Source of the DNA: Ephemerocybe angulata
Lineage: Eukaryota; Basidiomycota; Agaricomycetes; Agaricales; Psathyrellaceae
Direction: 5' to 3'
Length of the DNA stretch: 64,000 bases
Assembly (NCBI GenBank): GCA_013368325.1
Contig: JAACJK010000112.1
Location: 768,318 to 832,317, forward strand
The notes beneath the pieces are model-generated. The model did no database searches, was not told the DNA's origin, and saw only the letters and a list, made by a program, of their open reading frames with translations. A program made the position numbers and the translations under genes. Positions 45,791 to 56,727 of the stretch are shown here, in pieces. Each line of letters starts with the position of its first letter. The first letter of the stretch is position 1.

Positions 45791-46497
45791 CAAAACCCTC
45801 AAGTCCATTCAAGCGGAGATTGAAGTGCAGGTATAATCATCAGGATCGAGAGATCCCATTCGCCGTCAACGCGTCACCCTCTCCCTTCCCACCACCTCTC
45901 GCTAACTCCAGGATGAGGACGCAGGCACAACGCTGACGTACCCTGCCGCCGCCATTCCGTCTAGTCACTGTATCACCAACGTGTCCATTCCCAAATCCCC
46001 GCCAAGTGTTTCCTCTACCCGCCTTGGGACGAATTGGGCTAGCTGATCTTATACCTCCTTCTAGCATCGTATCTCTCTCAGGTTGGACCCCGCCGTGTTG
46101 AACTCGCCCAAACTCGCCGTCACTCGTGAGTTGGTTGAACCTTAGGCTTGGTCTTGTTTTTTAGTTGCTGTCCCGCCGAATCCAAGCCGAATCCGCAAAT
46201 CTACGAACTTGAATTACGCTCAACGTCGATGGAAGGTGGAAAGAGGAGGGGATTGCACAGTGTGGTTGGTGGGTTGGCAAGGCGAGCACGAACGGCCAGG
46301 ATTATACGAGGCGGGCGGATCCAAGGTGGGTGCCAACCCCATCCTCGTCTCCACCACCACGCCGAGCAGCCCATCGAACATAGTAGTACATAGTTGTAGT
46401 CATTTGCGTAGGTTATGTTGTAGAGTACATACCTGTATCCATTTCATAGCCCTGTATCAGTACCGTATCGCACCTGGCCTGGAGCCAATATGATTTA

Positions 46498-46862
46498 ATT
46501 TCCCTGGATATGACGCCTGAAGCATCTGGATATGACGCCTAAAGCAACTGGATATTCCAGGGATGTCTTTCTATATCCCTGGAAATGACAAGAATTTCCC
46601 CGTTCAAACCCAGGTACAGAAATCCCGTCAAACACAAGTAAACTCCCTGGAAAGCCCGGTGATGCGCCCACCGAAGGTGTCCAGGGAAATCGGAAAAAAT
46701 TCCAGGTGCTTTCGCTGGACAGATCCCTGGACAAGGCACACCTGGCAAATCCAGGTGTTGTCCAGGTGTCACCTGTGAATCCCAGGGATAATCCCCGGGG
46801 AACACAGGTGAAAAACCTGTCCTTGCCAGGGATTTTTCCAGGGAGGATCCCTGGACAAAAAG
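46498..46862. repeat. CCTGG-rich array, right
   Basis: Same octamers as the left array, plus a 21-22-bp direct duplication CTGGATATGACGCCTGAAGCA at its start. Ends TTCCAGGGAGGATCCCTGGAC. The 700 bp between the arrays holds no supportable gene. Confidence 0.6.
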
Positions 46863-47916
46863 TTTATAGTGTGGTTCTTGATCCCATGGAAACCTTCCAG
46901 CGGAATGTCCTCTGACCAGATGACAAGTGAAAAACTTTTATAGGGAGTCGGATCTAAGAGATCTAATGTTGTTTGTGCCTCGGGATTTTCTATGGAGAAG
47001 CCCGAACCTCTTTCACAGGCAGATGAGCCAGTGCGTTATTATCCCCTCTCAATTTCCCTCGACTCCTTACATGCCCCTTCCTACTCCGTAACAAATTGCA
47101 TCATTGTAGACCTCTTCTTACCCATATTTGCCAATTTCATATCTTACCTCATGCCCAAGGGCATTGTACCAGAGATTTGGGAATAGAAACTGAGCTTCGA
47201 ACAGCCAAACCGAGTTCGGCTTCACACGCGCCACTCATCTCCTCACTATAAGGCCATGCACCCGAAAAGCTCTGTGAATGCACATTTATACTGAAGAAAG
47301 GCTGTGCGCAATCGTCTGATATCCAAGTTGTTCTCTTGGTCTTCGTGCATTGAGCGGTCCTTTCCTGATGGATCCTAGTGGATCGCAGTCCAAGTCTGCG
47401 ACTGCGTCGCGAAACGACTGGGAGCTTTAGATTTGCACAGACAATAGTCGTCGCGTTCCCATATCCTGTGAGTGCCAATTTATAGCTGTACAGGTACGTC
47501 TCTATCATTCTTCAACCGACCTCCAGGTCGAGGATGGAATTTTGGACAGTGCAAACGTGATTGCATCACCATCTCCCCCGGAGTGTGTGACCTGTGGGAA
47601 GCCGGCCGATGCTGCGCACGGCAATGTGTCCGAGGCATTTTGGCTCCATTGTGCGGCTTCTTAATTGATGCCACGAATGCCGTGATGCCTTTCCAGTCAG
47701 GAATTAAAGTGCATGATTGTACGCAACTCCCCTTTTGGAGCAATACCCCTTATACTCTTTAACAGGCCCGTATGTCTTATATTATGATGTGTAGTATGCC
47801 AGAAGAAGTGTATATACTGGATCATGCAGGTAAAGGTGCGTTGAAGGGGAGGGTGAGGTTGAGACGGACGCGATGTTATGCCTCGCTGAAGCTTACTGTT
47901 GGTGCAGCTTGATGAG
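46863..47916. other. Intergenic
   Basis: Unique sequence with short ORFs only; none has splice or similarity support. Confidence 0.4.
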
Positions 47917-48398
47917 TTACAGCATCATATCATACGCGCGCAAACATACCATTCTATGGAGTTCCTCCGCTTCCAGGGAGTATCCACGTGCCCTCAGGTG
48001 CCTGGCAACGCAGTGGCGCGCTTTGTCTCCTAGTCCATACGCTACTTCAGCGTTGTAGAGGCGCATGCAGTTCATCATTCGGTGTGCCAGTTGCTGACAC
48101 ACGCCCGTGTGAATGATCCCATCACCCAATCCAGCTTCAGCGCCGGCTACGGCGAGGAGGTGGGCCCAGTGTCGAAGTTCGACGGAGTCTTGGATCGGGC
48201 CCACATGCGTCCTCAACTTCTGGGCCTCCTCCAACCGCTTCGTCAACGCCCTAAACATTTTTGTGGTGTAGTCGAACAGCAACTCAGGATCCATTCGGGC
48301 AAAGTATTCAGTTGGTGTCTAGATGGTTGTTAGGATCAAAGGAGCGGGTACCCGTAAGACGAACTCACCATGGTTTCCTCGTTCTGGGCGGTATTCAT
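47917..48398 (-). CDS. TPR-like helical protein 1
   Basis: Two exons (48369-48398, 47917-48318) around a 50-bp intron, 143 residues. MNTAQ at the start is shared with the neighbour at 48893-49661 (MDTAQ). The rest is all-helical: TKMFRALTKRLEEAQ, then LRHWAHLLAVAGAEAGLGD, a LAHRMMNCMRLYNAEVAYGLGD helix, and CVARHLRARGYSLEAEELHRMV, which has the spacing of a degenerate TPR repeat. A protein-interaction scaffold or similar is likely; no specific partner can be named. Adjacent paralogue in the same orientation points to tandem duplication. Confidence 0.55.
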
Positions 48399-48892
48399 AG
48401 CGTAAAGGAGAGTGGAGATGCTAGAGAGTGTGTAACGCTAAATTCAGCGGAGAGTTGGGCAAGGGGTGCAGTGCCGTTTCCTATCCCACCCCAACCTTTA
48501 TACAAGTAAAATGACCGCCGGTCCGCCCAGCTGTTCTAAAGTACATTTCTGATTGCAGGGTCCAACTTGTGACCGATCTCGTGGTCTCAGGCTGTCACCT
48601 CTACTCAATCCTTATGGAGCAGCCGCATCCGAAGGTCAATGCCGCCCCAATATTCAAATGTACTTAGATATGGTACGCCAGAACGTTAAGCTCCAATCGA
48701 TAATCCCTTCTTATACATATGTAGATATATTCGTAGAGTTCGCGTGGTAGAAGATAATGTAAATTAGCGACTGCGGCAATAGTATACGGACAAATAGTAC
48801 GGTACGAAGATGAGGAAATGTAAGGGAACGGTGGGAGAAGGGTAAACCGACCGGTCCTAACAGAACACAGATCTTGAAGGTGCAGCGGGTGC

Positions 48893-49661
48893 TCAGATAC
48901 TGTGTCGTCGCTCACGAGGTGTGCCCACTGACGCCTCATCTTCGCTACCCTCGCTGGTGGCACCTAGGCGAACAGCACGGCCCTCAGTGGCGCCGACATC
49001 GTGCTCGCCGCGGCACTGAGGCAAGTCGTTGAGGCAGACGTTGTATTCGAGTTCAGGCCAGCCAAAGTCGTCGTCTAATTGCTCACGTCAGGGTCTATTA
49101 GTGTCTTTCCCTTGTCGAAGGTTACTCACCTATTTCTCGGACCTCTTCGTAAAGGTCTTCTGCCATCGCGTGCTCGTTCCGATCGACCAGGGTCTGCGCC
49201 AGCATCTGCACTGTATCTCTCGAGAACTCGAGGTGCATGCAGACGGTGTCGAATGCCGACCATGCTTTCTCGTATGCGACCTGAGTCCGATGGACCTCCT
49301 CATTCCTCCACCCCCCTATTGCGAGCGTATCCGTCCAGTCCAATGCCCGGGAGAGGGCCGCACGCCACGACCTTCTCATGACATACTTTCTTCGCCTATC
49401 GTCGCACTTCCGCCTTGCTTTCCTTTTCCTAGTACACAGTATTTTGTGCATGTCAATGGCGAGCGCGACGGCGTCTTCAGAGGGGAGACTTTCGATGAAC
49501 TCGATCGTAGTCTAGAAGAGACCGTCATATTATTTAAGTAGCGGTAGTATAAAGGTTGTTGGGAGAAGGCAGCTTACTTCGAAGGGTATTGTCTCCCCGG
49601 TGGCAGCCATGCGAAGCAGCTGTTCGATTGCTGGGATGAGGGGATACTGTGCTGTGTCCAT
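48893..49661 (-). CDS. TPR-like helical protein 2
   Basis: Three exons (49578-49661, 49130-49511, 48893-49074), 215 residues, in frame throughout. MDTAQYPLIPAIEQLLRMAA, a basic helix (TRKRKARRKCDDRRRKYVMRR), then a TPR-like pair: AYEKAWSAFDTVCMHLEFS and LAQTLVDRNEHAMAEDLYEEV, followed by an acidic tail. The last helices align with the end of TPR-like protein 1. Function unknown. Confidence 0.55.
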
Positions 49662-51016
49662 TGGAGAATAGTGGGTGGTTTAAGACAGAGATGTTGGTGC
49701 TATAAAGCGCCTAGCTTCTTGAATTTATATGGGGACCTAAAGGATCATTTGTGCAATCACTGTGCGGTCCCGTAATTCGGAGCAACCCATGCCGTCTTGT
49801 TAGGTGAGATCAAAGGGTCCAGGACAATCCCCAGCAACACGCCGCTTCCTTTCACCGCCCCATTCTGCCCCTTCCACGCGAAAAATTCCTCCTGCTTCTA
49901 TAGGCATTGCCTTCCCCCCTTCCAGCCTTCAATAAAGCTATAGACGGACGCCCGGGTTGTCTGAAGGCATGTATGTGGGGATATACTATTTTAGGCAGCC
50001 CGACGGGCTGCTGTGACCTCCACATATGTCACGTCAGGAGTGGGACACGGCGAGTCCACAATTTAGGTAAGTACCGTTCATGTCCTGCCTTCTACTAGTC
50101 CGTTAGTCTAGGAGACAGGTGTGGACCGTCCCTACCGCTGAGGGAAATCACGGACACCGTACCATACGGCTTCTCGACGTACTTCAAGAGGATCGAATCG
50201 CATACCGCCCTTTGGCACAGTTAGGAATGTTTTCGTCTGCACGGCCCGAAGTCTATCCCTCTGAGGTACGAATTGCAAGCTATATTACCCATGCGATCTG
50301 ACCCACGACATACGCAGGTCAATTGGTAGATACCCGCCAGCCTGGGGTAAAGGCTGCGGTCGCGACACGACGACGCCAACACCCCCTACCATCGGTAGTC
50401 GGAAGCGAATACTCCACCTCCTTCGACGCCGTTCAATATGCCTCTCGGGACATCCATATTCAGGTTCTTCCGCACACCTACCTACCCATGTGGCAGGCGC
50501 AGCCATCGCTCAGGCAAGAGGTTCTGCTGGGATATATCGGACGGTGATGGCCACTTTCAAGTCCCCAGCTGGTACAGGGATTCGTATGGCAAGGAGTACC
50601 AATACACCTAGGACATTCATCGACAAGGACAGCGCGCTGCTACCAAAGCGCTGGAGCAAGTTGGTTTCGGACAGGCATATTTCGTCGTCGGGTGCCCATG
50701 AGGCTTGTACTAGCTGTCCTGGCGCACAGTGCCGATGTCACACATTCGGGTCAACCTCTTGTCTGGTACGTCTTTCCAGTACACGTACGACACTACGTCT
50801 AATATACTATTCACTCAGTATTTCAAGGCGTTCTGTTCACCCTCCATGCCCTCCGCCATCCGATGGACACCACCCTTCATCCCCGCAAGTCCTTCGCAAA
50901 TGATCCCCAATCATTGTGATCATTGATGACAACACAATGGCGGTCACGCCTGGCGGGGCTGGACAGGTTCAAGGTTGGGTAAGCGAGCCAACCCCTGCTT
51001 TTCGTTTGCTTCCGAC
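49662..51016. other. Intergenic, possible decayed exons
   Basis: A GT-AG pair near 50764-50818 joins two short frames ending in PSMPSAIRW, reminiscent of the other genes to the right, but no start or continuous model could be built. Possibly a dead member of the X or NTase-like families. Confidence 0.3.
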
Positions 51017-51771
51017 ATGGACCTCATCGTACACGAGGTGGGCGACGTAGACGTGGAGTTGCTCATCGCCGACGCGAAAGCCATATCTAGGGTATGCTCT
51101 ATCGCACGGCTTACAGTCATAGAACTAATGCCACGTCCATCGTAACATCGCAGGGTCAACGGTGGCCGATGACGAAGTGTGCCTTCTTTGGTTCTAGTTG
51201 TTCTAAGCCTTTCATAGTCCCAGCGGCTACCCAGTGCACATCCATTGGAAAGGGCCGACCTATGGACATATTCTTCAGATCGTATGTCAACGCGGCGATC
51301 CCCCGCTCGTCGTTGGTATACAACCTGGACGACTACTTCATAGAGGTCAACAGATACCCTGCGCACAGCTTGGTGGAGGGCCCATGGCGGTACGCCATAT
51401 TCACGTCTCAAAACGTACGTGATTCGGTTACAAGCATGAACTTGAAGAGTATTCTAAAATCATCTAATATCCGCGCCTTGTAGTGCAACGACGAAGTGAA
51501 CAAGTTGGTGCGACGCCTGTACAAAGGTCAAGACCTGCACGTCCATGGCTGTGTGCTAGTCGCCAAGGCTGACCACATGGGCATCGTCCATCCGGTACAC
51601 GAATCCGATTTGTCGCAGATTGAGACCATGCTTGTCGAGTAGGTCTCCGCCTTCCAGTTCATGAGATCTGTGCCCTCTAATCGATTACGATCCAGGAACC
51701 TAATCACACAGTATCAGGTGGTGACAGTCAACCCTGACATGCGATCCACCGAAGCGATCAACGTATTTTGA
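51017..51771 (+). CDS. Family X protein 1
   Basis: Four exons (51017-51091, 51154-51414, 51484-51638, 51696-51771), 188 residues, all phases consistent. Key segments: KCAFFGSSCSKPFIVPA (a C-x6-C pair), RPMDIFFRSYVNAAIPR, YNLDDYFIEVNRYPAHSL, WRYAIFTSQN, LHVHGCVLVAKADHMGIVHPV and MLVE. The protein at 54865-55628 has the same blocks in the same order, with WAIFTATKA and GNIVVVKTDRMGEVCDMV. Not recognised as a known family. It sits 235 bp before an NTase-like gene in the same orientation, as its paralogue does. Confidence 0.6.
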
Positions 51772-52006
51772 GGAGCGGAATTTTGATGTATCCCCGCGCG
51801 TATACCCCCACCACCATCTCTTCGCGTGGACGCGGGACGTTGGGGAGACGATTGGGGCTTAAAGGTCCGACTAGTAATGTCGAAGGTCCCCGCACCTCAC
51901 ATTCCTCCCCTTCGCGCGATATATCCCTCTCTTACTCTCTCTCACTGTCGTTACATGCCCCAATACCATTCCTTTCACTACCCCCGATAACTTAGTCCCA
52001 AGCATA

Positions 52007-53199
52007 ATGTCCTCTCCCCTTTCAAACTATTCGTACCCCTCCACGCCTCCCGCCAGTCCCAGTTCGATTCGAAATACGCCATGGGCACCGTCGCGCACCC
52101 CTACACGAACATCTGCACGCCTGGCCATCAAGAACACTCGGTTTCCGTCGTTCCCTCGGTTGGACGAACCCGTTACGCTCTTCGCGCCGAAGATAAAGGA
52201 CCGCGCAGGTCCACGCCGATTCAACAGCGCCGAAGCCTTCTACTATTGTACGGAGCTCATGGGTATGGCACTGTCCTACTGCGACTGGCACACCATCCAA
52301 AGCATGTCACGCACTAATCGACACGGAGAGGGTTGGCTCAAACCGCGACCGAGATCATCCTGAAACACATATTATGCCCTTTCATCCTCCTCCACCAGTT
52401 CTACGACTTCTTGGAAAAGATGAACGATACCGGCGCCGGCATCATGGGGTCGGTTGCCAGAAGGATGCTCGCTACCAACTCGATGATGATGCAACACGCC
52501 ATAAAGGTCAAGGACTTTCGGTACCTCAGGTCCAACGACCTGAACATCGTGGTCCCCAAAGGGAGCTTGGACGCGATGGTGGAGTGGTTTACAGCACACA
52601 GTTACGACGCCTGGGACACCGAGGTGGTATCAAAGCCGTACGTCGGATCGGTACGCAGGATGGTCTCCGCGACCCGTCAGCCGCAGAACGGAGTTCCGGT
52701 GGGCATCTCGATTAATGTTATGTGGGAAGCGCGTTGACCCTCATCATGCCAACAGCGCGCGAGAATTACGATTAGCGAAAGCCTAGGGAATGTGATGCAG
52801 GTCATCCTTGCATCCAACATGACCTGCCAAACCAACTTGGTGACGTCCACACGCGTCTACGCAGTCTACCCCACGCTGGTGACAGACCAGCACGCCCTCA
52901 AGACGGACATAACGAGTCTCATCTCTCCGCGTCGACCGAGACCCCCTTACCTCCTTCGCACCTCGAACTTCAGGTGGACCGGACCCTGCGGATTCCACTG
53001 CCCATCTCTACCCAGGAAAACAGTCGGGGACAAAGGGATAGCTTCTTTCCTATGGAACACGAGGTATCCTATCCCGGAGTCTAGGTACAGCGACACAGAC
53101 TCCCTCTTGGCCCAATCCATCTTGCAATGGCGCTTTGCTAAACGCTGTGGAAATCCCAAGTGCAAGCGGTTCATGCCCCCGCGGTCATTAGTAATGTAA
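52007..53199 (+). CDS. NTase-like protein 1 (frameshifted)
   Basis: Paralogue of the gene at 53866-54820. After a Ser/Pro/Thr-rich start the frame breaks near 52320: one base is missing before LAQTATEIILKH, which continues in the next frame. The core GAGIMGSVARRML ... NDLNIVVPKGSLDAMVEW ... Y resembles the G-S plus D-x-(D/N) arrangement of nucleotidyltransferase-fold proteins that are expanded, often next to F-boxes, in agaricomycetes; the second acidic residue is replaced by Asn, so catalysis is doubtful. A short intron of about 40 bp (near 52717-52755) leads to SESLGNVMQVILASNMTCQ and a C-terminal region with a CGNPKC pair. Likely a recent pseudogene or carrying a sequence error. Confidence 0.5.
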
Positions 53200-53865
53200 G
53201 CACGGTTATTGGGACCTCCAGATACCTCTGAGCGTCGACTTTCTCCCCACGCTGAGGCTTTCGCTTCCCCTTCGAAGATTCCCCAACTCTCTTTAGCGGC
53301 GCTTATTCCTTATTCCATTACTCTAACGTTCGTGTTTGTCGTTTCGTCCAAGTGAGGCCCCAACATTCTCAACCTGGAACGGTTACGTATATACCCCTTC
53401 AGTACCCTTTACCTCTTGGACAGTTCATCGCCCATCTCCCTCCGTTTCTACCCCAATCCCGGTCTATTTGCGTCATGCGTCCCTCCTCGCGCTTGTATAC
53501 CCCGACCGGTCGTCATATGTCATATCATCCCTTATACTCTACCTATACCTCCCACCCTCTTTCATCCTTCGAGTCCATCTTCTACAAATACGACACGCTG
53601 TAATAGGTTCCAACTATCGTCACTCATTTGCATGCCTATGTCTCAGCCCGTCGGGGGGAAGCAATTAAGTCGTCATACCGCGGTACACGGACTGGTGGCA
53701 GTAAGACCCTTCCACTATTGGACGGTGGACACCCTCGTAGCCGCACGCTGCAATACTTTTGCGAACTTAACACCACATCATACCGCGGCGGTGAGACGGC
53801 GGATACTCAAGGTCGAACGAGATGGGTATCGATTAGATAACTAATCAGCACTACGTACAATAGAG
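53200..53865. other. Intergenic between convergent NTase-like genes
   Basis: C/T-rich 3' flank DNA of both genes. Contains a GTCATACCGCGGTACACGG palindromic patch near 53671. No gene seen. Confidence 0.45.
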
Positions 53866-54820
53866 TCAAGGGCGTAGATAGCGGCTGCGATCCTCGAACA
53901 ACACCTTATTGGGACAGTGGTCATTATGGCACCTGCTATGTACCCTCCATATAAGAGGCTCGCTGCGCAAGAAGGATCGTCCATCGTCCTCCACCGATCC
54001 CCATGATGTAAACTGTCCATCATCCATGGACCAGGAGTATATAGCGGCGCCATCGTCGTCGGGTGTTTTCCTCCAAGTTGCAGGGCATTGTAATCCACAG
54101 GGACTGGTCCAGTGGGAGTTGTTGGGGATGACGGAGAACGTAAGATCTTCCGCATTGGAACTGGCGGGCGCTCCTTCGACGACTAAGCTTTCGTTGGCAA
54201 GAGTTGCACGAGGAAGCATGCACACCACGCTGTTATGGGTAATAGCGCACATTTGAGCTGAGTACGGGGTGCAGAGAACAACGCTGAGTGCTCTGGTCGC
54301 GCTGACGGACAGGAGGATGGTCCTGGTCTGAGAAATGTGTCACGGGGTACCGAGAACGGTCGAGATGTAGGACACTGACCTCGCATGGGGTTCGTCGATC
54401 GAACCTCTCTATAACGTCGACGCTCGAACTACGTCGTTCGGAGGGAGGAAGAGCTCTCGACCGATATCCCTGCGAGCGCAGGAACGAGCGCATGACTCCT
54501 TCCATGCCGAACGACGTTGTAATATTGAGGTTGGTAGCCTTCCGTCTGGGCTGAGTTGGCCCGTTCAGAAGGAGGACTTCTCGGACGACTGAGCCTACTA
54601 TCGCTCCCTCAGACGCACGGAGGTACTCGATGAAGTCATCGAACGCGGTCCGCTCGATATACGGCTCGATGGCGTCCTTGATGCGTTGACGAAGCTCGTA
54701 CTGGGCGACATTGGGTGCCGCGTTGGGGAAGAAGGAAGCTTGTACTAGGCGATCGATGGGCAAGAATCGAGCGACTTCGGCAACGATATCGGATGGGAGG
54801 TCTCGGGCGGTAGGGCTCAT
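53866..54820 (-). CDS. NTase-like protein 2
   Basis: Two exons (54380-54820, 53866-54327), 300 residues, one 52-bp intron. Begins MSPTARDLPSDIVAEVARFL, an F-box-like helix typical of basidiomycete F-box proteins, then a helical stretch, GAIVGSVVREVLLL, a TNLNITTSFGMEGVMRSFLR block (position of the acidic motif of NTase folds, here Asn-rich), and after the intron ILLSVSATRALSVVLCTPYSAQM and a C-terminal HNDHCPN element. Intact frame. F-box function (SCF adaptor) is a tentative inference; the motif is partial. Its start lies 45 bp past the stop of family X protein 2. Confidence 0.6.
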
Positions 54821-54864
54821 GATTCGTAGATAGGGATTGGGATGAGGATGTAATACAAACAATA

Positions 54865-55628
54865 CTACCAAGCCTGCCATCCCCAATACGACTTCGGTTT
54901 AGGGCTGACTAACGGATTTACGACTAAAGGATGGTTGTATTTGTTGTCGTCCTCAAATAGGCTACAAATGGCAGTGAGCCCCCTCTGGTAATGAGCTGTG
55001 AAATAGTGATCATGCGCACCTGTAGATGAGAAGCTCCGCCACCCCTATGTCCTTTTCCACCATGTCGCAGACTTCGCCCATACGATCTGTCTTCACTACG
55101 ACTATGTTACCCCACACTGTACGGACGCCGTCCTCGCACTTGTAGGACTCGTACAGATCGTTCACCGGCAGGTCTATAGGTCCACGACCCTATCGCGGAA
55201 CCAAAGAGAGGTGAGAAGCTGAAGGACCATCTAGAGCTGTGGAGCAGGAGCGCTTACCGCCTTAGTGGCCGTAAAAATAGCCCAGTTATTACGCTGAAGG
55301 CGAGGGGCACCATGAGGATACCTCCTGATGCAAGACCCCGCATGCTCGAGGTTCCTGGGTGCTGCAGGCGCTGCATAGGTGGGCGGGTACAGGTATTGCT
55401 CGACGTAGAGATCAATGCTCCTTGGCGCTGCCTCGTACCCAGGGTGCACAGCAATTGACACGAGGTGGGCCTGAGTACATCGGGCACCGACGACACACCC
55501 CTTTACTGTAGAAACAGCCCTTCCTAATGGCACTATGAGTACTATGAACCGAGAAAGCGATGATAACACACCTGGTGTGCGGTATCGAATCTGGACGAGA
55601 TCGCCAGAACATCGCCGTCGGAGAACAT
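54865..55628 (-). CDS. Family X protein 2
   Basis: Exons 55572-55628, about 55258-55520, 55020-55189 and 54865-54961; the last three join in frame, while the exact acceptor of the first intron is uncertain. The N-terminus MFSDGDVLAISSRF is followed by KGCVVGARC (the C-x5-C pair), SIDLYVEQYLYPP, NNWAIFTATKA, GNIVVVKTDRMGEVCDMVEKD and a YWGWQAW end. Same block order as family X protein 1 despite low identity. Function unknown. Confidence 0.55.
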
Positions 55629-56727
55629 GAGTGGCCCTGAGCAGTCGACCGATCTATACCAAGATGAGTTCGAGGGTTGTTTTCGCTTTTCTTTTGTCTT
55701 CCACCGTGAAGGCTAAGTCCGAATGGATCGTGTCACGATGCTAGGAGACATGATTTCAAGTTGATGCTGACCGGAACATGAAGCAGACACCGTCGCATGG
55801 AATGGGGTGCGGGTGCTGTCGCGCTCTGATTGGAAAACCACCTGAGTCCGAATGCGACATGGGCAGCATACCACTGCGCAGAGCGATACTCCCTGTCATA
55901 TCCACCTACTCGACGTCGCTCCAAACGCGCCCACGGCGGTCCGAGCGGATCTACAGGACGTTACCGGGAGACGCACCTGGCAGGGTGGGGCGGCATGGTT
56001 AGACTGGAAAAAGGTGGAGCGTCAGGACGGGGGACCATGCGAGAGCCTGCGAGAGCGTACCGAATAAGCGCCCGAGCTTACCCGTATCCTACGCATAAGC
56101 GACCTCCAGATGGTGCAGGCCAGGAGGTTAACTTCGCAAAGCATGGTGTTGCATGGTCCCCCTTCGCGTAGCCTGACGTGGCGGACGAGCGTCTCTGCTG
56201 ATTGATAGGTCAGTAAACGGTACCCATATAGACGATGAGGCCAGATCTTGCCGACGCAGAGAACTTCGCTTACCGATTACTGGCGGTGTGCTCAGTACTA
56301 CCAGAGCAAGGGATAGTGCCGACACGGAGCACGATAAGATGATGTCAAGGAGTTGCAATCACAAGACAATGCCAAACAGGTGTTTGCCGGCGCGTCAATC
56401 AAAGGACGATGCCAAACAGGGGGTGGGCGCGGCAACCACCGGGGCCGTCGACCACACTACCCTTTAATCCGTCCCTATGTCATTCATCGCACGGAGCGCC
56501 GTCGGTAGCGACTTATGGGGGAGACAGATGGGCAAACCGGTGGATAGATACGGAGGGACAGCCGCTGTGGGATGGTCCAGGTCCCCTGATTCAGAGGAGA
56601 GATGAGGAAGTTCATCGTACGTTCTGAGTTATCTGCAAATGATAAGCGAGCGCCTAACAGACATACTGCGAAGATGGCAGGCGGCGCCCACAGTTGGAGA
56701 GCGAAGATGGTCTGTACACATATCCGG
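55629..56727. other. Gap between family X gene and Helitron
   Basis: Should contain the 3' end of the Helitron (CTRR after a hairpin on the minus strand), but no convincing terminus was found. Hydrophobic frames near 56130-56360 and 56484-56760 lack ATG starts. Confidence 0.3.
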
